Shown here piece by piece: positions 12,247 to 22,910 of a stretch of 64,000 nucleotides of DNA (position 1 is its first letter; every line of letters starts with the position of its first letter). Source of the stretch: Magnaporthiopsis rhizophila. Lineage: Eukaryota; Ascomycota; Sordariomycetes; Magnaporthales; Magnaporthaceae. The notes under the pieces were generated by a model, which saw only the letters and a program-made list of their open reading frames with translations, ran no database searches and had not been told where the DNA came from. Location: positions 372,001 to 436,000 of the forward strand of contig PYSS01000002.1 in the NCBI GenBank assembly GCA_003049465.1, read 5' to 3'. The position numbers and the translations under genes are program-made.

Positions 12247-13681
12247 TAGCAATCACCCATCCGTCCCGAGAAGCCACTCAGACGCGTTGCAGCGCTAATG
12301 CGGGGACGCGGCAGGAGAGACATGGAAACCGAGCGCCGTGATTGGGGCGATGCACTGCATCACATCGCGCCATTCCAGCTGCGAGGCGGAGCAGCAGACG
12401 AGCGAGTCGAAGGGCGCTAGGCCTTTCTTGGCCCTAGCCTGCCTGCCTGCCCCTCCTCTGCGAGGCCTTTTCACTTTCACTTTCACTCCTGCTGTGTGCC
12501 TCGCCCGGTCTTGGTGATGGTTTGGTTCCATGCTTTATCCTTTCCCCGAAGGTGGGATGTCCCGGCGTCGGCGGACCAACCAGAGCTGGGTTGAGATTTG
12601 CCGGTCCAGTAAGAAGACACCCTAGAAATTCATCCGCACCTGCGCTGCTGCGTGCTTGCTTGCTTGAGTGATGGCGTGCTTACGACCCTCCTGCAGTGAG
12701 TGGGTGGTGGCAAGCTGCAGCTGCAGGAGGAGGAAGAGGACGCGGCAGACCAGACCAGACCAGACCAGACCGGCACCAGAAGCGAAAACAGAAGGCTCCA
12801 TCTACAAGTAGGCTGCGAGCGTGGGGTGTGTCACCCAACATTGCAAAATGCATGTTTCATCCAATGGCCCGCCCCTCGCGCCGAGGCTGGCGGATTTTGG
12901 TTGGCGTTGGCTGCCTCCGAGGCCGCCTGTCCGTCAGCAACACACGCACGCACACCACCCCCACAATGCTACCACCGCCTCAAATCCGGCCTAGGGCAGG
13001 TTATGCTCCACCTACCCGCCTTCAGCCTCTTCCTCCCCAAGAAATTCATTGCCGCCCATGGCGATGAGCAGTTGGCCGCCTTGCAACGGATCCGTTTGAC
13101 CGTCCCGTAGGCCGCGCGTATGCACTCTTTCGAGGGTTTAAGCTCGACCACAAAACCCCCCAACGCCGGCCTAGGCAGGTGGTATTTATGGCTGACTCGG
13201 CCCCTAGCGCCCGCCCCTTATAGAAAGCATTCCGATATCGGCCAATAGAGCCACCAGGTGGCTGGGCTGGCTTCATGCGGTAACATCGTCCAGGCGGTTA
13301 TTACAAATACACGCAGTAGGACAGGAGTAGTCTCGTGATAGGGCCCAAGGTGGAACGTGAATGCACTAGAGATTATCTATAGAGTACAGTATAGTAGGGT
13401 ATCCCGCAATTTCTACAGTGCTCCCGGCCAAGGCTATTATTAGTCACTGGTCGGGTTGTGACCGCCACAGGGATAGGTACCTAAGTAGGCAGTTAGGTAG
13501 GCAAGAAGATAAGACAAGGGTTAAAAGCAAACATGCTCCTAGCCTGGATTGTTGAAGTTATTGAATTACAAAAATAAGGGAAAAAGAGCCAAGGCACAGG
13601 TAAGTCACGTGCAACTCATTGCCATAGATACCTGGTTGCACACGTCTCCCTCCGCATCAAACAACCTCCGTCTCAGCGTCT
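10666..13681. other. 3-kb gene-free interval
   Basis: This holds the promoter of the leftward proline-rich gene on the left and the 3' flank of PNS1 on the right. Short frames on both strands lack motifs and conserved-looking composition. Simple repeats are present: an AATC array at 12211-12245, four copies of GACCA near 12750-12770, and TACCTAAGTAGG-like motifs near 13480-13500. No RNA gene was recognised. Confidence 0.5.
12211..12245. repeat. (AATC)n microsatellite
   Basis: About 8.5 copies of a 4-bp unit, uninterrupted, in the intergenic region. Nothing suggests a function. It would be a length-polymorphic marker. Confidence 0.95.
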
Positions 13682-15716
13682 TCAAGCATGGATCGCCCGC
13701 TGAACCTCCGGGTACACGGCAACCATCTGGTGGTAGATGTCAGGGTGGTCCCGCATTAGGACCTCGGGGTCCCAGGCCGTCGCGACAAAGATGGTGTCGA
13801 TGCCGCTGCTGATGGGCGTGGTAAAGACGTTGCAGATCTGAAGGCCGATGAGGAACGAAAAGGCCACAATGGGCACCGTGAAGGCGCCGGTGGTGTTGTA
13901 CGACGGGTTCGTGAACACCAGGTACAGGAAAGACAGCAGCGCGCAGGCAAACGCCACGAACATGGCGCCCATGCTAAGAACAGGACCGATAAGGCACTCG
14001 TTGATAAGCGCATCGATACCGCGGTCCTTGATCATACTGCAGCAAAAAATTCAGTTAGCTCACTGACAGATCCTGTGCACAACGACACCAAGAGATGTCG
14101 GGAAGGACATAGTAGGGGCGACACATACGTCCACGTATCCTTGGCCGCGGCAAAGTACGCCTTGCCGTACAGTGCAATGTGCGAGAAGGCGTAGCGGTTG
14201 ACAAACTCGACAGCCCACTGCAGAAGCGAGATGATACAGCCAAGACAGCCAAACAGGATGCACGAGATGATGTCGCCGTCGGCCGCCGCCTGTTGACGAG
14301 CCATGGAGCAGATCATGCGGAGGAAGTTGATGATGGCCACAATCAGGCTACCAAGGCTGATACTGCCAAAGCTGTACGTGAGGGAGCGTTTGAGGGCTCC
14401 GCGCGTGACACGCTGCGGGTAGTTGCGCGAGCAGAAGTACCTGTTTGCTCTGGTTAGTTTTTCTTTTCTTCCATGCACACTTGTGAGTGAAGCAAGCCAA
14501 CGGGTGTACTCACCAGCTGCCGTAGACACCGCTGATTGTGGTATGGATCGTGTTCTTCAGCCACTCGGAGATCCAGAATGCCGTGAAGGTCAGGAACACG
14601 AGCAGGCCGATGACCTTGCCCGAGCTGCAGCCCCCGGTACGGCAGTTGGGATTCCGGTTATCGGGCGAGAAGCTGGCATATACTGCCACGAGCGTGACCG
14701 CGTACCAGGCGCCAAAGGCGGCGCCGAGCAGCCCACCGAGCGCGCTGACCATCCACACGTGCCCGTGCTTCTTGGCAACGTCGACCGACGTGCGCAGCAT
14801 CAGGGCGCTGAACGGGATTCGGGGAATCCACGAGATGAAGGCGATGACCAGGAACACGCAGAAGACCAGGAAGATGATTCCTCCGACATACTGCTTGCGG
14901 TACAGAAAGTAAGCGGCGGTGACGAAGCCGAAGATGATGTTGAGGATGCCGGTCACCCAGATGAACAGCTTGGGGAACATGCGCGCTAGGAGCACGTAGA
15001 GATAGCTGAGAACGACGGCTACTGCCAGCACAAAGGCGAACAGGATGATGGTATCCCTCGAGAGCGTAAATCCGTTGCCAGTGTTGATGCCCCCACTGCT
15101 GGGTTGCGATGTTGCTGTTATGACGAGTTAGCTGACGGCCGACTGAGGCAGGAAACTAGACAGCAAACCAGGGGAAACCTACAATATCCGCGCAGCGAGA
15201 TTGCAGAGACTACGACAAACCCCAGGACGAATATGATGAACTAGAAAACGTGTGGTCAGCATTAGGACCTCGGGCGAGCGCTGGATTCCGCCCCCTCAGG
15301 GAGAAGCATTCATCACCCACCAGTATGCCAGCCCACAGATCATTCCACTTGGGGCCATCCTGCACTTTAAACGTCTGATCAAAGGATTGCTTCTCGTCGG
15401 GGTTGAAGTTGGGCGCGGCATAGCTCGGCGCGGACTGCTGGGGCGGCGGCGGGCCTGGCGGAGGTGCTCCGTACGGCTGTTCTCCATACGGCGGCTGCTG
15501 GGGCGGAGGGTAGGAGCCGTACTGTGGTTGTTGAGGGGGATAAGGGGGATACGACTGCTGCGGCGGCGCCGCCCCGTAGGGTTGTTGGCCGTAGTAGGGT
15601 GGTTGTTGTTGATAATAGCCGTTGGACGCCATGTTTTCGCGCTGCTGGATAGAGCGGAGGAGCTCTAGTTCCGTGTTATCCTGTTTGGCGTTAGCTGGCT
15701 GGTGTTGGTATGCCAT
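13682..15716 (-). CDS. PNS1: choline transporter-like (CTL/Pns1 family) membrane protein, 573 aa
   Basis: Five exons: 15321-15716, 15183-15240, 15115 excluded and 14514-15114, 14129-14440, and 13682-14036. Introns are 68-92 nt, all GT..AG, and the phases agree at each junction; the total is 574 codons. The cytosolic N-terminus (about 130 residues) is a Pro/Gln/Tyr-rich tail with repeated YPPQQP-like units. About ten hydrophobic segments follow, a large loop with Cys residues (NCRTGGCSS) between them, and the family signature near the end (DTWTMIKDRGIDALINECLIGP). Family members are polytopic plasma or organelle membrane proteins; yeast Pns1 resembles choline transporters, but a choline-transport role there is not established. 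Length fits the family (about 530-580). The short second exon (58 nt) carries most of the first membrane segment. Confidence 0.93.
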
Positions 15717-17243
15717 TGTCCGGAGCAGCAGCCGCGGGCGGTTGAGTAGACTAGCAGGGAAGACGTCGAGGCTAGGAGGGCGGGGGTTGGACAGGACTAG
15801 TGGTAGATAGGGTTGACGAGGGCTTGCTTTCTTGTGCGGCTTTTGGCTTCTCCCTCAACTTCCTCGGCAGGTAGCCCACGAAACGAGGCGAGGTTGAAAG
15901 GGACCAGACGTTGCGACTCGGTCGCACTGGTTCCGGCGCCAATGAAGATCAGAGAAAAAGCGTGAAACCTACACCGTGTATTGCCGGCTCACTACGCCGC
16001 GCTGCGGCACTGCGACCTGCTTATTCCACCGTGTGTGTGTGTTGGTGGCCTCGGCTCCTGTTCTTTGGGCTGCTCTTGCGCCAATGGGCAGACAGGATCG
16101 GGGCTGGGCGGCACAGAAGGATGGGGATCGGGGCCCAGAAAGAGGGGGCTCAAAGAAAATGTCAGGAGAAAAAAGAATTTAAAAAATTCGAGGCCTTGGG
16201 CACGCGAGATTGGCCGAGATGTTTGTTGGTCGCGGGTGGCCCTCGATCCCTTCACGCATGAGTGCAGTGTCGCAGTTGCCCGCAACAAACCAGGGGTTGC
16301 TGGGGAGAAATGGGCCCAATGGTGGGTGCTCAATGATATCATGATCAATTGGCCCGCCGCGGGAGCTACCCGAACAAAAAAAGCGCTTGTCCGTTTCCGG
16401 AAGTATCTGGCTTGTCTCCAGGCACGTGACTGCGGCAAAGAGCCTGCCAGGTGGGATCGTTTTATGGCGGGCGGAAGAGAAAGCTGCCGCATGGCCCTTG
16501 GCGCGACCCATGCTTACGCGGCAAACCGATTGTCCAATCAGCCAAGCCTGGCTTGGCTCGATGGAGCAAGTCACACCCCTAAATCTCTTTTTCGCAGATG
16601 CCAGAGTGCCCACCACGCCCATGCCCGTGCCTGGTGCCTGATGCTGCCGGCAAAGCCGATCAAGCGCGAGACAAAAGAAGCATACATTGCCACCGGGTAC
16701 CCCCTGAGTACCTGGTCAGCCCTGTGAAATCCGGCCGTCTTTCCGAATTGTAATCGCTTTTTCACGACTCAGCAGACAGGAGCTGTTGAGGCGTGACCGT
16801 CTGCGTTGGCTGTGGCTGAGCGTCAAGGCTGAGGGCTGAGGAAGGAGTCTGTTCGCGGAGCCAGTTTCAGAGCCGATCCGAGTTTAGGTGCTGTGACGAC
16901 GGCGGCTACCTAGGTAGCATCCCGAGAACAGAGCACATATTTATTCGACATGCTTCAGGCTTTAGTTCGATGCAAGCCGATTATGAATGGGTTATAAGCG
17001 GATGTGAACAGGCCCGACGCCGTGGTTTTTATATAAAGAGGGAGAATAAATACAAGAGAAGGTAATGAAGACCGTATCCGACCGTCTTACGCAATCGGCA
17101 CATGTGTCTCATATCATAAGTACATGGTCCGAGTAAGTCGCGCCCATAAAGAGTCCAATATACGATACCCTTGCCTACCAACTCATTCCACAAAAAAAGG
17201 CGAAATTGATGGCGTGACTCCCAACCCTAATCACCTTTTCAGG
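15717..17243. other. gene-free interval between PNS1 and the secreted repeat protein
   Basis: The left end is the PNS1 promoter. Short overlapping frames on both strands (for example at 15981-16727 and 15992-16492) show no motif or conserved-looking composition. The right end (about 16900-17243) is AT-richer and is probably the 3' UTR of the leftward secreted-protein gene. Nothing else was recognised. Confidence 0.5.
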
Positions 17244-17994
17244 TTAAACGGAACCAGGCACACCGTCGGCAGGTGGCTCGGGGAGCGAGGTTGGGGTAGT
17301 CGTCGGTGCAGTAGGAAACCCGCCAGGGCCACCGGGGCGGCCCGGGCGACCAGTCGGGCGGCCAGTCGGGAGACCGGTCGGAAGATCGGTCGGCGTGCTG
17401 ATGGGGTCCGACGGACTGGGCAGGTCGGGGCCGCCAGGACCACCACTGGGGCGGCTGCCGGGACCGCCGGGGAAGCCTGGGAAGCCAGGGAAACCCGGGA
17501 AGCCACCCCCGCCACCTCCAGGTCGGCCGGTAGGTCTGGGACGGCCTGTGGGGAAGCCGGGGAAGCCACCGCCACCACCGCCAGGTCGGCCTGTGGGGAA
17601 GCCGGGGAAGCCAGGAAAGCCGCCGCCACCACCGCCAGGTCGGCCGGTAGGTCTAGGGAGGCCAGTGGGGAAGCCAGGGAAGCCAGGGAAGCCGCCGCCG
17701 CCTCCGCCAGGGAAACCCGTAGGCCGCAGAGTGGGAAGCCCTCCGGTGGGCAGCCCGCCGGCGGGCAGGCCTGAGGGGGGCAGCGGCACGGTGGGAGTCG
17801 GGAGGTCGGGCGCTCCCGTCGGAAGGTCGTCTGTTTTGGCAACATCCAGACTATGGTCAGCTCTGCTGTCTTGGTATCATGACATGGCGGGATGCACAGT
17901 GGGCAGCCAGAGACAACATACCGAACTGCCTGTTCTCGAGAGGCGCAGCAGCGGCCAGGCTGGCGCAGAAAGCGACAAAGATTCGGACATGCAT
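17244..17994 (-). CDS. small secreted Gly/Pro/Phe-repeat protein, 219 aa
   Basis: Two exons: 17922-17994 and 17244-17830, with a 91-nt intron (GTATGT donor, AACAG acceptor, phase 1). The joined length is 220 codons. Exon 1 is a textbook signal peptide (MHVRIFVAFCASLAAAA) followed by PLENRQF, with possible processing after the Arg. The mature part has no cysteine and is a low-complexity array. Four modules each contain a run of six glycines followed by FPGFP and TGRP-type linkers, flanked by Leu-Pro-Thr-Gly segments. It has no lipid-anchor signal at the C-terminus. I do not recognise a family. A cell-wall or matrix role is conceivable from the composition, but that is inference. The repeats make this locus prone to copy-number change. 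Confidence 0.82.
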
Positions 17995-19835
17995 GTTTTC
18001 TGGCTGAAGAGAAGGGAAAAGCTGACTGAGTCCTTGTGCTCGGTGCGGTCTTGTAGAAGAAGTGAAGGGTGCAGAATGGAAGAGAAGCAAGCTGCTTGGA
18101 GCTTGAGCCTGACGGAAATGCCTCTCGACGGAGTCGGATACCTGTGGATTTATAGACGTGGCTCCAGGCTATCCTCACGGCACATCATTATGGCTCGGAT
18201 GTGTTTGTGCCACTGCCCCTGAGGTGGCTGCCGGGTATCACATCCCTTTGGGGTCCGAGATCAGGCTCCCGACCCAAAGATCGGCGCCGAACGGAACGAG
18301 TCCTTTGATTAAAGGTGTATCATGAAAATTGCAATGCATACGGGACATCACAAGAGCGTGTGGGCGGCGCATCTTGAGCCGCACACGCCACAAATCGATT
18401 AAGCGAGCAAAGAGGTGGTGTGGTGTTGTTGGTGTTGACTGTTGATGTTGTTCCAGATCCGGCCAATGGCCCTCGGGAGACTCCCCTGCGAGCATGGCGG
18501 CATGAAACAGCGGCCCCCATCGCTCCGCCAGCATCACAATCCAGAAACGGCGGCACGGTATTCGGTGGAAAGTATTTCTCGCCGCGGGGCGTGTCGAGCG
18601 TTGATCACAATGAGAAACGAAACGGACATGCCAAATTCGGAAGCATCAGCATGAAAGAGCCAACTTCCCTTCCCGCGCGCACTTAAGCGGAAACGCTTCC
18701 GTCAAGGGGGGGGGGGGGGGGGGGGGGGACGAGTCCCAAAGGAGCTATAATGGGGAGGGATGGTGTTACTGGTTGGAAGGGCCGAAAGAGAAAAACGAGC
18801 CACATGGCAGTACCACCGTGAGCTCGTGGGGGTGGCGCGGACCAAGCAAAATCAGCTCCGGGACTATGGCGACACGGCATTGAACGCGGAGGGTCAACGG
18901 ATGGGATGCGGTGCAGGGGAAGCACCGCGATTCTCCAATGGGAGCGAACGAGAACCTAGACGGGAAGAGAGTAAGCAGCAATGCCGTTGACGATCCCTCC
19001 CAGAACTAGAGCGGCGGGACGGGAAGGAGCGAACTGCTGATGGGATGAGGAACCAAGGCTAGGCACGGCAGTGGTATATTGGCTTGCCGCTCGGTGGTGC
19101 CCGCAGTCTCCATCACCTTCTCTGGGGTGCGTGCAGCAAACAAGCAACATTACGCGAACCGTGCTCTCCTGTCTTCCCATGGTATTGAAACGCCAGACGC
19201 ATAAGCATGGGATCATTCATGCCGCCCATGTTAAGCTTGAAACTTGTACCCTGTTCTCCAAGCGCGGTCGATCGGCCCAATAGGGGCGGTTTTCTCCAAG
19301 AAAGCCCGCCCGAGATGGATGACTGATCGACTCAACTTGTGCAGATCCCCCGCCAATGAGTTGACATGTTAGCCGGCGGCCGGGGTTCCTGCCCCTGAAG
19401 AGAGTTTGGGAGGTTGAAGGGGAGGGGGGGCCAGGGTGTCGGGATCAACAGTTTGGGCGTAATTGAGGGGGTTCCCGTTTCTCCGAGTCTCGAGCGCCGC
19501 CAAATGAATTTTTTTGTTCAAGACAAGAACCGGAGCAAGCAATCTCGTCACATACGACGAGGGGTGTCTAGCACGAATGTAAGTATGACTTTTTCAAATC
19601 CGGGACGAGGATAGAACTCGAGATTCCGACGGTTCACTCTAGCGCGGAATGTGCCAATAATGTGCAGGGAAAGAATTTCTGTTGTTTTCAAATGGGGTTT
19701 GAGGGTATGATTTAGGCATGTAATACTCTTGGCCTTTCGGTTCTATAATGCAGTCGGACTTTTGGGGAGTTTGGTGGTCGTGCAGGCAGTTCTCACATAG
19801 GTATTGTGATGGCGTATCGGATGCATATTACAACT
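17995..19835. other. gene-free interval between the secreted repeat protein and the HET gene
   Basis: The left side is the promoter of the secreted protein. Short frames (for example at 18238-18537 and 18956-19216 on the - strand) show no motif. A run of 23 G lies at 18706-18728. The right side is the presumed 3' UTR of the HET gene. Confidence 0.5.
18706..18728. repeat. poly-G tract (23 bases)
   Basis: A single uninterrupted homopolymer in intergenic DNA. Its length in the assembly should be treated as uncertain. Such a tract could form a G-quadruplex, but nothing around it shows a use. Confidence 0.9.
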
Positions 19836-22229
19836 CTAGCTAAGCAACACGGATTCTTCAACGGATATTGGGAAGAAGGCATCGATGTGAATCTTGCCGA
19901 TGCCCAGCCGCTGCGCCGCCCCGTCGCTCCCCGGCTCTGAGAGCAGAAGGACATCGAAGAATGGCCAGAACACAAACTCGTTGAAGTGGTTCATGTCACA
20001 CCACTCCCCCCACTGTACCGGCCCGCCAACATGGTCGAGCCTGAAGTACTCGTCCTCCCGCTGCCCTCGTCCACTGTCTGGGTGGGTGCCGGGGCGGAAG
20101 CGGCGGCTCTCGGGGTCCCAGGATGGGTCGTAGTCGGTCCGTTCGCGGACGGAGCGGGCGACGGCGACGAACCTGCAGTCTCTGCCGTCCAGGTGGGGGA
20201 CGAGGTCCGCGTGCACAAAGACGGTGCCCGCGACGAACCCGCGCCTGTCCAAAACGCCGATGTTGCAGATCTCGTGCACGCCCGAGTCGCACGTGGTGCT
20301 CTTCCTTCGGAGGAGGCGTGTGTGCTGCTTCGTCAGACGAAATACTGCCGTCTTCCCTCGTAACCTCAACATCCGGCCCCCTTTGTCCCTCTTGATGATG
20401 TCGGACTGATGCTTGTCAAAGGCCCCGAGCGGACGAGGGTAAAGGTATGGAGACGGACGGCCGTCCTCTACCAAAGCATAGTGGATGCGCAACGAGTCCT
20501 CGTCAAACATGCGCCTCCAGCAGTCTCCGTCTCCCTCCTCGGCCTTGCTCTGTCCTTCTGGTGGCCAGGAAGGGCAGTCAACGACGCGACTCAGACGCAC
20601 TCCTCCCTCTGCTGTTTCGATAGCAACTTGGCTTATCGTCGTCTCGCAGAGGTTCGCCAGGCCCGAATCGGCGTTAGCGGCGTAGACGACGGGGCCGCTC
20701 CAGCCCGCCCAGGACCAGCTGGGGAATTCGGGTATCCGGTGGTGCGAGCCGCCGTCAGCGTGCGGGGTCCACAGCAGGCCGTCCACGAAGGTGGATGCGG
20801 GTATCCCCTGGTAAAAGGGGCTCCTGAAGGGAATCTCGAGCCGGTTCAGCACCCCCTGAAATCCACGTAGCCGGTCGCTCAGGCTGCTGAAGGCGCGCTT
20901 CGTGTATTCGGCCACCGCGGCCGCGTAGACCTCGAACACGTCGGCCTCCTCCACGTCCAGCTGGTGTCTTGGGTCGAAGGGCGCGAGGACTGCAGAGCCG
21001 TCCTCGTCCATGTGCATCTCCTCACGCCAGTTGCAGCCGCCTTGGCACTTGTAGTGCATCTGGTCCTCTGCGAAGATCAGCATGCGAGGCGAGAGGAGGC
21101 GCTCCTGGTATGTCCAGCCGCGCGTGTTCCACTTCGTCCCGTTGAGCGCTTCGCTGTCCCACTCCAGCATGTTCGCCAGGACCACGCCGTCGGCAACCTG
21201 GACCCGCACCTGCCGCCGGCTGCGGCGCACCCCGGGGGCGACACCAGGAAGGCCTGCGTCCGCGTCCGTCCCTGCCACGGCGGCAATGGTGACCCAGGCG
21301 TCCGCATACACCTGGTCCATCTTGCCCGTGTTGAAGACAATGTTGGCCTCGTCGTCCTGCTTGATGTTGAGGGCGTCGACCCAGAGGTAGCGGCACCCCA
21401 GATGCTTCGAAACCTGGATCGCGTGGACGATTGTCAACGATGGCCTCCCATCGGGCGTGTCCAAATACCCCGGTGTCGCCATGGCGTCGGCATTGGCAGT
21501 CCTGAGCGTCACTTTCTGGTCTTTGCCCCACATGTAGCTGAGCGCCATGTACCTCGCGCCCGGCGGAAGAGGGAGCACGCAGAGCTGGTCCACGTCGATT
21601 GCAAGCAGCTGGAGTCCGGTGCCCTGCGCGACCTTCGGCGCCTGCCCCGGCCCGGATCCCGGCCGCGAGACGGCGTGTCTGCCTTCGCAAGCCCTCATCC
21701 AGCGAGTGACGCACGACCAGTCGATGGCATCTTGCTCCACTTTGCGACCAAACAGGGCGCACTCCCTCCTCGACGCGGCGTCGTCGCCACCGTCGCGTAG
21801 CAGCTGCAGCTTGGGCGCCAACCTCCGCCTGTCCTCCAGCCCCGCTTCCCGGGCCCTGCGCTCGGTCAAGCGGACCAGGCCATGCAGTTCGACGTAGAAC
21901 GCGCCCGGCCTCCCGACTTTGCTGAACTCGGCGGTGCTGTTAAAAAAGCTCAGGTCTACCGGCGTCTGCACGAGTTGCAATCTGAAAGGCGGGTCTCGTG
22001 GCTGCTCGAGCTGCGCGCGCAGGTAGTCGCCGCCATAATGCGTCTCGAGGGTGTACTTGACCAGTGTGCAGAATGCGCAGCGCTCCTCTCGGGATAACAA
22101 CTCTTTGGGCGTGCCGTAGTCGAGCTGCGACGGGCCCTTTGTCGTGAAGAGCGCTTTGAGCGGCAGGGACCGACATGTGCTGCAAAGAGGCGGGCTGCCG
22201 TTGGACTCGGATCGGGAGGTGACCATCAT
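19836..22229 (-). CDS. HET-domain (heterokaryon incompatibility) protein, 797 aa
   Basis: A single exon starting at two adjacent ATGs (22229). The N-terminus has paired cysteines (C16-x2-C19 and C51-x2-C54), as often seen ahead of fungal HET domains. The HET domain follows: ALSYMWG at residues 229-235, LWVDALNIKQDD at 282-293, MDQVYADAWVTIAA just after it, and RGWTYQERLLSPR some 50 residues further on. In the second motif the usual Cys-Ile before Asn-x-x-Asp is replaced by Leu-Asn-Ile-Lys. The C-terminal half, from IPEFPSWSWAGWSGP, follows the common HET-protein pattern. HET proteins act in the cytosol and cause cell death when incompatible partners fuse. No partner domain (NACHT, ankyrin, WD40) is present. 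A dead HET copy lies 13 kb to the left. The gene is divergent from RCY1. Confidence 0.93.
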   Translation of the reverse strand: MMVTSRSESNGSPPLCSTCRSLPLKALFTTKGPSQLDYGTPKELLSREERCAFCTLVKYTLETHYGGDYLRAQLEQPRDPPFRLQLVQTPVDLSFFNSTAEFSKVGRPGAFYVELHGLVRLTERRAREAGLEDRRRLAPKLQLLRDGGDDAASRRECALFGRKVEQDAIDWSCVTRWMRACEGRHAVSRPGSGPGQAPKVAQGTGLQLLAIDVDQLCVLPLPPGARYMALSYMWGKDQKVTLRTANADAMATPGYLDTPDGRPSLTIVHAIQVSKHLGCRYLWVDALNIKQDDEANIVFNTGKMDQVYADAWVTIAAVAGTDADAGLPGVAPGVRRSRRQVRVQVADGVVLANMLEWDSEALNGTKWNTRGWTYQERLLSPRMLIFAEDQMHYKCQGGCNWREEMHMDEDGSAVLAPFDPRHQLDVEEADVFEVYAAAVAEYTKRAFSSLSDRLRGFQGVLNRLEIPFRSPFYQGIPASTFVDGLLWTPHADGGSHHRIPEFPSWSWAGWSGPVVYAANADSGLANLCETTISQVAIETAEGGVRLSRVVDCPSWPPEGQSKAEEGDGDCWRRMFDEDSLRIHYALVEDGRPSPYLYPRPLGAFDKHQSDIIKRDKGGRMLRLRGKTAVFRLTKQHTRLLRRKSTTCDSGVHEICNIGVLDRRGFVAGTVFVHADLVPHLDGRDCRFVAVARSVRERTDYDPSWDPESRRFRPGTHPDSGRGQREDEYFRLDHVGGPVQWGEWCDMNHFNEFVFWPFFDVLLLSEPGSDGAAQRLGIGKIHIDAFFPISVEESVLLS

Positions 22230-22910
22230 GGTCGAGGCTGTTTGGGCTTCATAAAGTGCGCATCATTGCCGTGAGAGGGGCGAGTTAAGGCTCTGCATGG
22301 TCTTCAATCCGAGAGGGTGTTGGACCGGCCATGTTATTCCCGAGGCGGAGTATCGACGGTAAGTACTATCTTGAGGGGAAATAGGGATTTTAATAACCAT
22401 CTCAGCCCACGAACACGGTAACCGATGTATCAACTGAGCAAAATATCGAATTGGACCATCGCACTGGCGCTGGTATTCGCACCGTGCTCGCACCCAACGG
22501 CAGGGGCCAGGGGCAAGCAACTGCCCCACCATCCGGTTTGATTCGCCAGAGAGTAGCGAGGAACGGCAGCGTGCGTTCAGCCCAACCATGATCTTCCACT
22601 CGAGTGCCATCCGAAGACGAACCCAAGCAAAACGAGCCCGAGTTTTCCGACCAATATCGGCGCGGAGGAGACAGCCTCTCCTAGACCCCGACGTCATGGG
22701 GGAGCTGGCCGCGGCAAGCCGCTTTTTAGAGTGATCACGGCGGGGTTGCCTCAACACCACCTACTTCGAACCGACGACGCTCTCGCGTCCAACTCCAGTT
22801 CCTGACTGAGGCGGCTACCCTACAGGGTCGCCTACTGCTACCTGGCCTCGACTTTCTGGCAACGTCTGGCGCATTTCTATCCCGGCAGCCGCAAAAGACC
22901 CGTCGCCAAC
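22230..22910. promoter_or_regulatory. divergent promoter interval between the HET gene and RCY1
   Basis: About 680 bp separates two start codons facing outward, so it must hold both promoters and 5' UTRs. Frames inside it (such as 22263-22760 on the - strand) look random. No clear TATA box was seen. Confidence 0.5.

Noticed and set aside
17450..17720. Regular repeats that could suggest a CRISPR-like array
   Set aside because: They are in-frame codon repeats of the Gly/Pro secreted protein without uniform unique spacers, in a eukaryotic genome.
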